Origin: Variovorax boronicumulans
GTDB taxonomy: Bacteria > Pseudomonadota > Gammaproteobacteria > Burkholderiales > Burkholderiaceae_C
Direction of reading: 5' to 3'
DNA length: 64,000 nucleotides
Assembly: GCF_007677875.1 (NCBI RefSeq)
Contig: NZ_VEDO01000004.1
Coordinates: 372,001-436,000, forward strand
Position numbers and translations under genes: made by a program. Below the pieces are notes generated by a model. It searched no databases, had not been told where the DNA came from, and saw nothing but the letters and a program-made list of their open reading frames with translations. Positions 1 through 8,642 of this stretch are shown here, one piece after another. Position 1 is the first letter of the stretch. Each line of letters begins with the position of its first letter.

Positions 1-839
1 TGGGTCGGCGCGTGGTCGCCGAGACCGACCGCGCCTGGATCGTCGAGGCCGGTGCCGGTGAGAACTGGCACGACGTCGTGGCCTGGACGCTCGCGCAGGG
101 CATGCCGGGCCTGGAGAACCTTGCGCTGATTCCAGGAACCATGGGCGCCTCGCCCGTGCAGAACATCGGCGCCTACGGCGTGGAACTGCAGGACCGTTTT
201 GAGTCGCTGGACGCCATTGACCTTGCGACCGGCAAGGCCTTCACGCTGAATGCCGCGCAATGTGCCTTTGGCTACCGCGATTCGGTGTTCAAGCATGCGG
301 CGGCCGAACTGTCGGACTTCGGCCTCGCAGGCCGTGCGCTGATCACGCGTGTGCGGCTGCGCCTGCCCAAGGCCTGGAAGCCCGTGCTGGGTTACCTGGA
401 CCTGGAACGCAAGCAAGCCGAGACCGGTGTCGCGGCGCCCACGGCCCAGCAGATCTTCGACTGGATCTGCGAGATCCGCCGCCACAAGCTGCCCGACCCG
501 CAGGTGATCGGCAACGCCGGCAGCTTCTTCAAAAACCCCACGGTGACGCCCGAGCAGTGTGCCGACATCATCGGCCGCGACCCGCGCGTGGTGCACTACC
601 CGATGGCCGACGGCAGCATCAAGCTGGCCGCCGGCTGGCTCATCGATGCCTGCGGCTGGAAGGGCAAGAGCGTGGGCAATGCCGGCGTCTACGAGAAGCA
701 GGCGCTGGTGCTCGTGAACCGCGGCGGCAAGGACAACCCCGCGACGGGCGGCGAGGTCATGACGCTGGCCCGGGCGATCCAGACCAGTGTGTACGAGCGC
801 TTCGGCATCCGGCTGGAGCCGGAGCCGGTGGTCGTCTGA
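1..839 (+). CDS. murB: UDP-N-acetylenolpyruvoylglucosamine reductase, 3' part
   Basis: This is the C-terminal ~278 residues of MurB, the cytoplasmic FAD/NADPH enzyme that reduces UDP-GlcNAc-enolpyruvate to UDP-MurNAc for peptidoglycan. The frame is open from base 3, so the N-terminus and part of the FAD domain lie before the window; the GTG at 12 is internal. Visible landmarks are NIGAYGVEL in the FAD domain, [10 protein letters not shown] with the catalytic serine, LIDACGWKG in the MurB C-terminal domain, and the final LEPEPV carrying the conserved glutamate. No break is seen. It converges on the minus-strand ppnP-like gene. Confidence 0.95.
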   Translation, partial: GRRVVAETDRAWIVEAGAGENWHDVVAWTLAQGMPGLENLALIPGTMGASPVQNIGAYGVELQDRFESLDAIDLATGKAFTLNAAQCAFGYRDSVFKHAAAELSDFGLAGRALITRVRLRLPKAWKPVLGYLDLERKQAETGVAAPTAQQIFDWICEIRRHKLPDPQVIGNAGSFFKNPTVTPEQCADIIGRDPRVVHYPMADGSIKLAAGWLIDACGWKGKSVGNAGVYEKQALVLVNRGGKDNPATGGEVMTLARAIQTSVYERFGIRLEPEPVVV

Positions 840-851
840 TCGGCCGCCGAC

Positions 852-1178
852 TCAGCCGTAGTGGCAGATGTAGTGGTACGGGCCGGTTTCGGCCGTCACG
901 CGGATGTCGAACTTCGTGTTGCCCGGCACGCTGAACTTCTCGCCGGCGGTGGACTTGAGCCAGGCGTCGGTGCCGGCCAGGCGGTATTCGCAGGCACCGC
1001 CCACGCATTCCATGATTTCGGGCGCGGCCGTGCCGAAGGTCAGCTCGGCCGGCAGGACCACGCCCACGCTCTTCTTGATGCCGTCGGGGAAGGTGATGGC
1101 GTGGCTCACGCACTTGCCGTCGAAGTACACGTTGGCCTGGGTCGTGACGGTCACGCCGGCGATGCTGCTGGTGGTCAT
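852..1178 (-). CDS. ppnP: pyrimidine/purine nucleoside phosphorylase (PpnP, DUF1255 cupin)
   Basis: A 108-residue single-domain cupin of the YaiE/PpnP family, which phosphorolyses nucleosides to base plus (deoxy)ribose-1-phosphate. The family pattern is complete: ANVYFDGKCVSH near the N-terminus, the segment KKSVGVVLPAELTFGT, then APEIMECVGGACEYRL and a C-terminal FDIRVTAETGPYHYICHYG. The length is normal. It lies 26 bases downstream of the ArsC-like gene on the same strand and is probably co-transcribed with it. The substrate range is known for the family, not visible here. Confidence 0.9.
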   Translation of the reverse strand: MTTSSIAGVTVTTQANVYFDGKCVSHAITFPDGIKKSVGVVLPAELTFGTAAPEIMECVGGACEYRLAGTDAWLKSTAGEKFSVPGNTKFDIRVTAETGPYHYICHYG

Positions 1179-1204
1179 GGTCTCAAAAAGACAGAGTGAA
1201 AAAA

Positions 1205-1552
1205 CTAGTGGTGGCGCGCGGCCCAGGCTTCAGGCACGAAGCCTGCGGTCACGCTGCCGTCGTCCCATTCGACGATGGGGCGCTTGATCGCGCTGGCCTG
1301 CGCGCGCAGCAGCGTGGCGGCGCTGGCCGCATCCTGCACGGCGGCCTGCTCGGCCGCGCCAAGCTTGCGCCAGGTCGTTCCCTTGCGGTTGAGCACGGTC
1401 TCCCAGCCGAGTGCGGCGATCCAGGCGTCCAGCTGCGGCGGTACGCCGGCCTTCTTGAAATCGTGGAAGGTGTAGGCGATGCCTTGCGCGTCCAGCCAGG
1501 TGCGCGCCTTCTTGACGGTGTCGCAGTTGGGAATGCCGTACAGGGTGGTCAT
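1205..1552 (-). CDS. ArsC/Spx-family thioredoxin-fold protein (YffB-like)
   Basis: A 115-residue ArsC-family protein. The N-terminus TLYGIPNCDTVKKA has the single cysteine typical of the family at residue 10, followed by FHDFKKAGVPPQLDAWI and the segment IKRPIVEWDDG with the conserved Arg-Pro. It is shorter than true arsenate reductases and lacks an ars neighbourhood, so a YffB-like reductase of unknown substrate is more likely than arsenate detoxification. The start ATG lies back to back with folC, whose start is 44 bases away on the other strand. Confidence 0.85.
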   Translation of the reverse strand: MTTLYGIPNCDTVKKARTWLDAQGIAYTFHDFKKAGVPPQLDAWIAALGWETVLNRKGTTWRKLGAAEQAAVQDAASAATLLRAQASAIKRPIVEWDDGSVTAGFVPEAWAARHH

Positions 1553-1595
1553 GGCGCGCGATTATGGCGAACGCGTTTGCGACAATCCGGCCTCT

Positions 1596-2885
1596 ATGCA
1601 AACCCTTGCTGAATGGCTCGCGCACTGCGAGCAACTGCACACCCGACCGATCGACCTGGGGCTGGAGCGCGTGCGCCAGGTGGCCGAACGCATGCAGCTG
1701 CGCTTCGACTGCACCGTCATCACGGTGGCGGGCACCAACGGCAAGGGTTCGACCTGCGCCATGCTGGAATCCATCGCCGGCCAGGCCGGCTGGCGCACCG
1801 GCGTCTACACCTCGCCCCACCTCGTGCATTTCGAGGAACGTTGCCGCATCGCAGGCCAGCCCGTGACCGAGGCCGAGCTGCTGCCGCAGTTTGCGCGCGT
1901 CGAAGCGGCGCGCGGCGAGACCACGCTGAGCTACTTCGAGTTCACCACCCTCGCCATCCTGGGTTGCATGGCCGATGCCAAGCTCGACCTCGCCGTGCTC
2001 GAGGTGGGGCTGGGCGGGCGACTGGACGCCGTCAACGTGATCGATGCCGATTGCGCCGTGATCACGAGCATCGACCTGGACCACATGGAGTTCCTGGGCC
2101 CGGACCGCGAGTCCATCGGCTTCGAGAAGGCGGGCATCCTGCGTCCGGGCCGCCCGGCCGTGGTCAGCGACCCGGTGCCACCGGCCAGCATCGCGCGCCA
2201 TGCGCAGGCCATCGGCGCCGACCTGTGGCAATCCGGCGTGGACTTCAACTTCTCCGGCGACCAGCAGCAATGGGCCTGGGCTGGGCGCGGCAAGCGCTAC
2301 AGCGGCCTGGCCTACCCTGCGTTGCGCGGTGCCAACCAGCTGCTCAACGCCGCCGGCGTGCTGGCCGCGCTGACGGCCGTGCGCGAGCGCCTTCCGATCC
2401 CGGCACAGGCGGTGCGCGCCGGCCTCGCGCTGGTCGAATTGCCGGGGCGCTTCCAGATCGTGCCGGGCCAGCCCACGCTGGTGCTGGACGTGGCGCACAA
2501 CCCGCATGCGGCGTCCGCACTCGCAGCCAACCTGGACGCGATGGGTTTCTTCCCCAACACGCATGCGGTCTTCGGCGCCATGGCCGACAAGGATTTGGAC
2601 GGCATCCTGCGGCGCATGGCCCCGGTCGTGGACCGCTGGTACTTCTGCGACCTGCCGGGCTCGCGCGCGGCACGGGCCGACGATCTGCTGCAGCGCTGGC
2701 AAGCCCTCAATACGCGCAAGGACGCATCGGCCAGCCGGCATGCCGGCCCCACCCAGGCGCTGGCGGCGGCCGTGGCCGCGGCAGACCCCGCTGATAGAAT
2801 CCTCGTCTTTGGGTCATTCCTGACCGTAGGTGGCGTGCTGGAGCAAGGCCTCCCCAAATTGCACGCCAAGCACCTCGGTAGCTGA
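1596..2885 (+). CDS. folC: bifunctional folylpolyglutamate synthase / dihydrofolate synthase
   Basis: A 429-residue Mur-ligase-type enzyme that adds glutamate to dihydropteroate and then to folates, using ATP. The P-loop AGTNGKGST is about 45 residues in, followed by TGVYTSPHLVHFEERCRI (folate/loop region), the central VLEVGLGGRLDAVN, and the C-terminal VLDVAHNPHAA that binds the glutamate part. The open frame extends further upstream, but homology begins at the ATG at 1596 (MQTLAEWLAHCEQ), so I use that start. It leads a co-directional run with the SPOR protein, cvpA and purF. Confidence 0.95.
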   Translation: MQTLAEWLAHCEQLHTRPIDLGLERVRQVAERMQLRFDCTVITVAGTNGKGSTCAMLESIAGQAGWRTGVYTSPHLVHFEERCRIAGQPVTEAELLPQFARVEAARGETTLSYFEFTTLAILGCMADAKLDLAVLEVGLGGRLDAVNVIDADCAVITSIDLDHMEFLGPDRESIGFEKAGILRPGRPAVVSDPVPPASIARHAQAIGADLWQSGVDFNFSGDQQQWAWAGRGKRYSGLAYPALRGANQLLNAAGVLAALTAVRERLPIPAQAVRAGLALVELPGRFQIVPGQPTLVLDVAHNPHAASALAANLDAMGFFPNTHAVFGAMADKDLDGILRRMAPVVDRWYFCDLPGSRAARADDLLQRWQALNTRKDASASRHAGPTQALAAAVAAADPADRILVFGSFLTVGGVLEQGLPKLHAKHLGS

Positions 2886-2894
2886 ACTCACTCC

Positions 2895-3722
2895 ATGGCC
2901 TTTTTCAAGTTTCGCGCGCGCGGCCCCCACAGCGACGAGCAGCCGGCCAGCCCTGCGGAAACCATCGACGACATGCGCCGCCGTGCGCGCCACCGGCTGA
3001 TCGGCGCCACCGTGCTCGTGCTGGTCGGCGTGCTGGGATTCCCGCTGCTGTTCGATTCGCAGCCGCGGCCGATCCAGGTCGACATTCCCTTCAACATTCC
3101 CGACCGCGACAAGGCCCCGCTGCCGGGTGCCGGCGCCGGCGGCAAGGTGGCGCAGGCGGCGCCTGAGCCCGCACAGGCCACCGGCACCGTAGCCGCCGAT
3201 GCGAGCCTGAACCCCAGAGAAGAGGTGCTGCCGCCGGTCCCGCCGCCAACCCGCAGCGAGCCCAAGGCAGAGCAGAAGACCGAGGCCAAGGTCGAACACA
3301 AAGCCGAACCGAAGGCCGAGGCCAGGAACGAGCCCCGGCACGAACCCAAGGCGGAGGCCAAAGCGCCTGCGCCTGCGCCTGCTCCGGCCCCCGCGCCAGC
3401 CCCGGCCGCCGACAGCGGCGCGCGGGCGCGTGCGTTGCTGGACGGCAAGACCGCGGCGCCTGTCGCCGCGTCGGCCAGCGCCGCGGAGCAATCCGGCCGC
3501 TTCGTCGTGCAGGTGGGTGCATTCGCCGATGCCGACAAGGCGCGCGAGACGCGCCAGCGCCTGGAGCGCGCCGGCCTCAAGACTTACACCCAGGAGGTGC
3601 AGACCAAGGAGGGCGCGCGCATCCGCGTGCGCGTCGGGCCCTACGGCGTGCGGGCTGAAGCCGACAAGGCGGCCGAGCGCATCAAGGCATTGAGCCTGCC
3701 GGCCTCGGTGCTCACGCTCTGA
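2895..3722 (+). CDS. SPOR-domain cell-division/envelope protein (DedD-like)
   Basis: A 275-residue bitopic inner-membrane protein. One transmembrane helix (RLIGATVLVLVGVLGFPLLF, about residues 34-53) is followed by a long periplasmic linker rich in Ala, Pro, Lys and Glu with PKAE and APAP repeats (about 95-180). A C-terminal SPOR domain begins at GRFVVQVGAFADADKA (about 199) and runs to the end. SPOR domains bind denuded peptidoglycan at the septum. The position between folC and cvpA is the usual one for the DedD-like protein of proteobacteria. The gap to folC is 9 bases. Confidence 0.9.
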   Translation: MAFFKFRARGPHSDEQPASPAETIDDMRRRARHRLIGATVLVLVGVLGFPLLFDSQPRPIQVDIPFNIPDRDKAPLPGAGAGGKVAQAAPEPAQATGTVAADASLNPREEVLPPVPPPTRSEPKAEQKTEAKVEHKAEPKAEARNEPRHEPKAEAKAPAPAPAPAPAPAPAADSGARARALLDGKTAAPVAASASAAEQSGRFVVQVGAFADADKARETRQRLERAGLKTYTQEVQTKEGARIRVRVGPYGVRAEADKAAERIKALSLPASVLTL

Positions 3723-3731
3723 CGTCCGTGC

Positions 3732-4217
3732 ATGCCTGTCCTCGACTGGATCCTGTTGGCCGTGCTGGCCTGCTCGCTGCTGCTGGGGGCCTGGCGCGGG
3801 CTGGTGTTCGAGGTGCTTTCGGTGCTGGGCTGGATCGCCGCCTTCGTGCTGGCGCAGTGGCTGGCGCCGGATGTGGCGCCGCACTTGCCAATGGGCGGCG
3901 CAACCGATACGGTGCGCTATGTGGCAGCGTTCGCGCTGGTGTTCGTGCTGGGGGCGTTCGCCTGCGGGCTCCTGGCTGCGCTGTTCAAGCGGCTGGTGCA
4001 GGCCGTGGGCCTGCGGCCGGTGGACCGTGTGCTGGGCATGGTGTTCGGCCTGCTGCGTGGCGCCATCTTGATTCTGGCGGCCGGCGTCATCATCTCCAAC
4101 ACACCACTGCAGCGCGAACCCTGGTGGCGCGAGTCCTACGGGGCCGGCATCACGGTGTCGGTGCTGCATGCCTTCAAGCAGGCCCTGCCGAGCGGGTTTG
4201 CCGAGTATCTACCCTGA
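3732..4217 (+). CDS. cvpA: CvpA family membrane protein
   Basis: A 161-residue inner-membrane protein of the colicin V production family with four predicted transmembrane helices, starting at LDWILLAVLACSLLLGAWRG. The N-terminal Asp and the Trp-Arg-Gly turn are typical of the family. It lies 9 bases after the SPOR gene and 47 bases before purF, the conserved dedD-cvpA-purF order. Its molecular function is not established beyond a role in envelope homeostasis and colicin V export. Confidence 0.88.
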   Translation: MPVLDWILLAVLACSLLLGAWRGLVFEVLSVLGWIAAFVLAQWLAPDVAPHLPMGGATDTVRYVAAFALVFVLGAFACGLLAALFKRLVQAVGLRPVDRVLGMVFGLLRGAILILAAGVIISNTPLQREPWWRESYGAGITVSVLHAFKQALPSGFAEYLP

Positions 4218-4264
4218 GTCCTGCGGCCTGAGCCTGGCCGCCCTTTTTACCTGCGGGATCAACC

Positions 4265-5767
4265 ATGTGCGGAATCGTCGGCGTCGTCAGCAATGCCCCT
4301 GTCAACCAGCTGATCTATGACGCGCTGCTGCTGTTGCAGCACCGCGGCCAGGATGCGGCCGGCATCGTGACGCAGCAGGAACGCAAGTTCTTCATGCACA
4401 AGGCCAAGGGCATGGTGCGCGACGTGTTCCGCACGCGCAATATGCGCGCGCTGCCGGGCAATTGCGGCCTGGGCCAGGCGCGCTATCCCACGGCCGGCAA
4501 CGCCTACAGCGAGGAAGAGGCCCAGCCGTTCTACGTCAATGCACCGTTCGGCATCGTGCTGGTGCACAACGGCAACCTGACGAACGCACACGCGCTCAAG
4601 GCGGAATTGTTCAGCACCGACCACCGCCACACCAACACCGAGAGCGATTCTGAGGTGCTTCTCAACGTGCTGGCGCACGAACTGGAGCGCGCCACGCGCG
4701 GCGTGCCGCTCAAGGTCGCCGACGTGTTCGCCGCCGTGCGGGCCGTGCACAAGCGCGTGCGCGGCTCCTATGCCGTCGTCGCGCTGATCGCGGGCTACGG
4801 CCTGCTGGCCTTCCGAGACCCCTACGGCATCCGTCCGCTCGTGATGGGCCGCAGCGGCGACACCGTCATGGTGGCCAGCGAGTCGGTCACGCTGGAAGGC
4901 ACGGGCCACGATTTCGAGCGCAACGTGGAACCCGGCGAGGCCGTGTTCATCGACCTGCAGGGCCAGGTACATGCCGAACAGTGCGCGGAGACGCCGCGCT
5001 TGAATCCCTGCATCTTCGAATACGTGTACCTCGCCCGGCCCGATTCGGTGATGGACGGCATTTCGGTCTACCAGGCCCGACTGAACCTGGGCGAGGCCCT
5101 GGCGAAGCGCCTGGTCTCCACTCTGCCGCCGAGCAGCGTCGATGTGGTGATCCCGATCCCCGAATCCAGCCGCCCGAGCGCCATGCAGCTGGCGCAGCTG
5201 CTGGGCATTCCTTACCGCGAAGGCTTCGTCAAGAACCGCTACGTGGGCCGCACCTTCATCATGCCGGGGCAGGGCGTGCGCAAGAAGTCCGTGCGCCAGA
5301 AGCTCAACGCCATCGCCAGCGAGTTCAAGGACCGCAACGTCCTGCTGGTCGACGACTCCATCGTGCGTGGCACGACCAGCCGCGAGATCGTGCAGATGGC
5401 GCGCGACGCCGGTGCCCGCAAGGTGTACCTGGCCAGCGCGGCGCCGCCGGTGCGCTATCCCAACGTCTACGGCATCGACATGCCGACCAAGGACGAGCTG
5501 GTCGCCCACGGCCGCACCGTCGAGGAGGTGCGCGCCATCATCGGCTGCGACGCGCTGATCTACCAGGATGTGGACGGCATGAAGAAGGCCGTAGGCTCGC
5601 TGAACCCGGCCATCGCCGGCTTCGATGCCTCCTGCTTCGACGGCGTTTACGTGACCGGCGACATCTCCGATGGCGACATCGCGCGACTCAACGAGCGCCG
5701 CGTGGGCGGCAGCGAGGACGATGCCGACAGTTCTCGCCTGGCCCTGCCGAACGCCGAAGCCGCCTGA
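4265..5767 (+). CDS. purF: amidophosphoribosyltransferase
   Basis: A 500-residue enzyme for the first committed step of purine synthesis, transferring glutamine amide nitrogen to PRPP. The N-terminus MCGIVGVV places the catalytic cysteine directly after Met, so no propeptide is expected. The class II glutaminase domain is followed by a type I phosphoribosyltransferase domain with the PRPP loop [14 protein letters not shown]. The C-terminus contains [17 protein letters not shown]. Length is normal. gltX starts 5 bases after the stop. Confidence 0.97.
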   Translation: MCGIVGVVSNAPVNQLIYDALLLLQHRGQDAAGIVTQQERKFFMHKAKGMVRDVFRTRNMRALPGNCGLGQARYPTAGNAYSEEEAQPFYVNAPFGIVLVHNGNLTNAHALKAELFSTDHRHTNTESDSEVLLNVLAHELERATRGVPLKVADVFAAVRAVHKRVRGSYAVVALIAGYGLLAFRDPYGIRPLVMGRSGDTVMVASESVTLEGTGHDFERNVEPGEAVFIDLQGQVHAEQCAETPRLNPCIFEYVYLARPDSVMDGISVYQARLNLGEALAKRLVSTLPPSSVDVVIPIPESSRPSAMQLAQLLGIPYREGFVKNRYVGRTFIMPGQGVRKKSVRQKLNAIASEFKDRNVLLVDDSIVRGTTSREIVQMARDAGARKVYLASAAPPVRYPNVYGIDMPTKDELVAHGRTVEEVRAIIGCDALIYQDVDGMKKAVGSLNPAIAGFDASCFDGVYVTGDISDGDIARLNERRVGGSEDDADSSRLALPNAEAA

Positions 5768-5772
5768 TTTCC

Positions 5773-7173
5773 ATGCCTGACATGCCGACCACTTCCGTCC
5801 GTACCCGTTTTGCGCCGTCACCGACCGGCTTCATCCATCTGGGCAACATCCGCTCGGCCCTGTACCCCTGGGCCTTCGCGCGCGCCAGCGGCGGCACCTT
5901 CGTGCTGCGCATCGAGGACACCGATCTCGAGCGTTCCTCGCAGGCCGCTGTCGACGTGATCATCGAAGGCATGCGCTGGCTAGGCCTGGACCACGACGAA
6001 GGGCCGTTCTACCAGATGCAGCGCATCGCGCGCTACAAGGAAGTTCTGGCCCAGATGCTTGCGCATGACCTGGTCTATCCCTGCTACATGGGCGTGGCCG
6101 AGCTCGACGCGCTGCGCGAGCGCCAGATGGCCAACAAGGAGAAGCCGCGCTACGACGGCACCTGGCGACCCGAGCCCGGCAAGGTGCTGCCGCCGGTGCC
6201 CGCGGGCGTGCAGCCCGTGCTGCGCTTCAAGAACCCGCAGGGCGGCTCGGTGGTCTGGGAGGACAAGGTCAAGGGCCGCATCGAGATCCGCAACGACGAG
6301 CTCGACGACCTCGTGATCGCGCGGCCCGACGGTACGCCGACCTACAACTTCTGCGTGGTCGTGGACGACATCGACATGGACATCACCCACGTGATCCGTG
6401 GCGACGACCATGTCAACAACACGCCGCGCCAGATCAACATCTTCCGCGCCCTCGGCAAGGAACCGCCGGTCTACGCGCACCTGCCCACCGTGCTCAACGA
6501 GCAGGGCGAGAAGATGAGCAAGCGAAACGGCGCCAAGCCCGTCACGCAGTACCGCGACGAGGGTTACCTGCCCGACGCCATGGTCAACTACCTCGCGCGC
6601 CTGGGCTGGAGCCATGGCGACGACGAGATCTTCAGCCGTGCTCAGTTCTTGGAATGGTTCGACCTGGACCACCTGGGCCGCAGCGCCGCCCAATTCGACG
6701 AGGCCAAACTGCGCTGGGTCAATGCGCAGCACCTGAAGGCCACGGCCGACGAGGTGCTCGCACCGCTGGTGGCCGAGCAGTTGCACAAGCAAGGCATTGC
6801 CGCCGATGAACGCCTGCCCGCGATCTGCGGCCTGTTCAAGGACCGCTGCGACACCATCGTGGCGCTGGCCGACTGGGCCGCGGCCCTCTACCGCGGCGTG
6901 CAGCCCAAATCCGAAGAGCTGGCGCAACATGTGACCGATGCCGTGCGCCCCGCGATCAAGGCGCTGGCAGACAAACTCGAGGGCACGGCCTGGGAGAAGT
7001 CGGCCATCGCCGCCGCGCTCAAGGAAGTGCTGACGGCCCATGGCCTCAAGATGCCGCAGCTGGCCATGCCTGTGCGTGTGCTGGTCATGGGGACAGCGCA
7101 GACGCCATCGCTCGACGCCGTGCTTGCGCTGTCGACGAAAAAAAATGTGATCGAAAGATTGCGAAGCGCTTGA
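5773..7173 (+). CDS. gltX: glutamyl-tRNA synthetase
   Basis: A 466-residue class I synthetase charging tRNA-Glu. The HIGH-type signature reads [16 protein letters not shown] and the KMSKS motif reads [10 protein letters not shown]; both are normal variants. A C-terminal all-helical anticodon-binding region follows. The open frame extends upstream through purF, but the conserved protein begins at ATG 5773 ([17 protein letters not shown]). Its placement just before a tRNA-Glu cluster is notable: enzyme and substrate genes are adjacent. The tRNA promoter overlaps the end of this gene. Confidence 0.96.
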   Translation: MPDMPTTSVRTRFAPSPTGFIHLGNIRSALYPWAFARASGGTFVLRIEDTDLERSSQAAVDVIIEGMRWLGLDHDEGPFYQMQRIARYKEVLAQMLAHDLVYPCYMGVAELDALRERQMANKEKPRYDGTWRPEPGKVLPPVPAGVQPVLRFKNPQGGSVVWEDKVKGRIEIRNDELDDLVIARPDGTPTYNFCVVVDDIDMDITHVIRGDDHVNNTPRQINIFRALGKEPPVYAHLPTVLNEQGEKMSKRNGAKPVTQYRDEGYLPDAMVNYLARLGWSHGDDEIFSRAQFLEWFDLDHLGRSAAQFDEAKLRWVNAQHLKATADEVLAPLVAEQLHKQGIAADERLPAICGLFKDRCDTIVALADWAAALYRGVQPKSEELAQHVTDAVRPAIKALADKLEGTAWEKSAIAAALKEVLTAHGLKMPQLAMPVRVLVMGTAQTPSLDAVLALSTKKNVIERLRSA

Positions 7174-7188
7174 AAAGCGTTCTATAAT
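7159..7188 (+). promoter_or_regulatory. sigma-70-type promoter for the tRNA cluster
   Basis: TTGCGA (7159-7164) and TATAAT (7183-7188) are separated by 18 bases, overlapping the last codons of gltX and about 75 bases before the first tRNA. The -10 box is a perfect consensus. Seen directly in sequence; activity is inferred. Confidence 0.6.
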
Positions 7189-7260
7189 TTGAGGCTCGAT
7201 AGATGACGAGAATGCGAGTCAGATGACTTGCAAACAAGTCAAAAATTGACAACCACCCAA

Positions 7261-7336
<76 letters not shown>

Positions 7337-7380
7337 AGTAAGTTGTCATCACTGTCGAATGGATTCAGTCCAAAGGTTTT

Positions 7381-7456
7381 GACCCTATCGTCTAGAGGCC
7401 TAGGACATCACCCTTTCACGGTGAGTACCGGGGTTCGAATCCCCGTAGGGTCGCCA
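7381..7456 (+). tRNA. tRNA-Glu (anticodon TTC)
   Basis: A 76-base cloverleaf with acceptor stem GACCCTA/TAGGGTC, anticodon loop CTTTCAC giving TTC, T-loop GGTTCGAATC and encoded CCA. It is the substrate of the GltX encoded just upstream. Confidence 0.97.
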
Positions 7457-7502
7457 AGTTCGTAGCGCTTGGGTTGCCGCAAGGCGCCGAAGCTACCTAC
7501 CA

Positions 7503-7579
7503 GGAGTGGTAGTTCAGTTGGTTAGAATACCGGCCTGTCACGCCGGGGGTCGCGGGTTCGAGTCCCGTCCACTCCGCCA
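7503..7579 (+). tRNA. tRNA-Asp (anticodon GTC)
   Basis: A 77-base cloverleaf with acceptor stem GGAGTGG/CCACTCC, anticodon GTC in CCTGTCACG, T-loop GGTTCGAGTC, discriminator G and encoded CCA. Confidence 0.97.
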
Positions 7580-7597
7580 AATTTCCTTTGGGAAATC

Positions 7598-7637
7598 AAC
7601 GGGCTTGCAGCAGCAATGTTGAAGCCCGTTTTATTTT
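7598..7637 (+). terminator. rho-independent terminator after first tRNA set
   Basis: Stem AACGGGCTT (7598-7606) pairs perfectly with AAGCCCGTT (7622-7630), followed by TTATTTT. It ends the first tRNA set, so the second set probably has its own promoter or depends on read-through. Confidence 0.75.
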
Positions 7638-7656
7638 GAAGACAGATGGTTCACCC

Positions 7657-7732
<76 letters not shown>

Positions 7733-7749
7733 TGTGAACCATCTTCGTG

Positions 7750-7825
7750 GACCCTATCGTCTAGAGGCCCAGGACATCACCCTTTCACGGTGAGTACCGG
7801 GGTTCGAATCCCCGTAGGGTCGCCA
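7750..7825 (+). tRNA. tRNA-Glu (anticodon TTC), second copy
   Basis: Differs from the first copy by a single base in the D-loop region (GGCCCAGG against GGCCTAGG). Same acceptor stem, TTC anticodon and CCA. Confidence 0.97.
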
Positions 7826-7871
7826 AGTTTGTAGCGCTTGGGTTGCCGCAAGGCGCCGAAGCTGCCTACCA

Positions 7872-7948
7872 GGAGTGGTAGTTCAGTTGGTTAGAATACC
7901 GGCCTGTCACGCCGGGGGTCGCGGGTTCGAGTCCCGTCCACTCCGCCA
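7872..7948 (+). tRNA. tRNA-Asp (anticodon GTC), second copy
   Basis: Identical to the copy at 7503-7579. The spacer between this gene and the preceding tRNA-Glu is also nearly identical to the first set, showing a block duplication. Confidence 0.97.
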
Positions 7949-7956
7949 AGAACGTC

Positions 7957-7996
7957 AACGGGTTACGCAAGCGATTGCGTAACCCGTTTGTCTTTT
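7957..7996 (+). terminator. strong rho-independent terminator after second tRNA set
   Basis: A perfect 14-base stem (AACGGGTTACGCAA with TTGCGTAACCCGTT) around the tetraloop GCGA, followed by TGTCTTTT. It also separates the tRNAs from the converging rsxB-like gene. Confidence 0.85.
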
Positions 7997-8019
7997 CGGT
8001 GCTCGTGAAGGTTCGAGGC

Positions 8020-8637
8020 TCAGCCTTGCGCGCGGCGCGCACGGGCGCGCGCCAAGGCGGCTTCAACAATGGCCTTTCGGGAGCCGTTGGTTGGGCCGAC
8101 GGCTTGTGCGCCTCCAGCGGGCAGAGCCGGCAAAGGCGCGGGGGCCCGTTGCCGCGACGCATGTTGCGTATAGCGAGCCCTTGCTGCGTCTGCTTGGCCT
8201 TCTGACCACGCGGCCCAGCCGGTCCGGTTGCCGCTCGCCGGCTCCAACCGGATGCAGTCGACCGGGCAGGCCGGAATGCAAAGTTCGCAGCCCGTGCAAT
8301 GGGCCTCCAGCACGGTGTGCATGGCCTTGTTGCCGCCGATGATTGCGTCGACCGGGCAGGCCTGCACGCACAGCGTGCAGCCGATGCACCAGTTCTCGTC
8401 GACGAAGGCCATCTGGCGCGGACCTTCGATGCCGTACGCGGGATCGAGCGGCAGCTCGGCCTGCGCGGTCAACCTGGCCAGACGCTGCACCCCCTCGGCG
8501 CCACCGGGAGGGCAACGGTTGATGGGGGCCTGCGTCTGGGCGATGGCTTGCGCGTAGGCGGCGCAATCAGGGTAGCCGCAGCGCGTGCACTGGGTCTGCG
8601 GCAAGGCCGCCAGCACGCGCTCGGCCAGGGCGGACAC
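8020..8637 (-). CDS. RsxB/RnfB-like iron-sulfur electron-transfer protein
   Basis: A 205-residue ferredoxin-type protein. Near the N-terminus is the RnfB cluster motif TQCTRCGYPDCAAYA with a further Cys in NRCPPGG. It is followed by two ferredoxin 4Fe-4S motifs, CIGCTLCVQACP and CTGCELCIPACP. The C-terminal tail is Ala/Arg-rich. The frame is open upstream through phaZ; I choose GTG 8637, 5 bases after the phaZ stop, because similarity begins there. No rnf/rsx partners are nearby, so this is an orphan RsxB-like protein whose redox partner is unknown. Confidence 0.82.
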   Translation of the reverse strand: MSALAERVLAALPQTQCTRCGYPDCAAYAQAIAQTQAPINRCPPGGAEGVQRLARLTAQAELPLDPAYGIEGPRQMAFVDENWCIGCTLCVQACPVDAIIGGNKAMHTVLEAHCTGCELCIPACPVDCIRLEPASGNRTGWAAWSEGQADAARARYTQHASRQRAPAPLPALPAGGAQAVGPTNGSRKAIVEAALARARARRAQG

Positions 8638-8642
8638 AGTGC

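Noticed and set aside
4259-5821. Long minus-strand open frame opposite purF
   Set aside because: His/Ala/Arg-rich shadow of a well-conserved gene in very G+C-rich DNA; no family features.
5773-7173. Damaged HIGH motif in gltX (HLGN)
   Set aside because: This is a normal variant in glutamyl-tRNA synthetases; the rest of the enzyme is intact.
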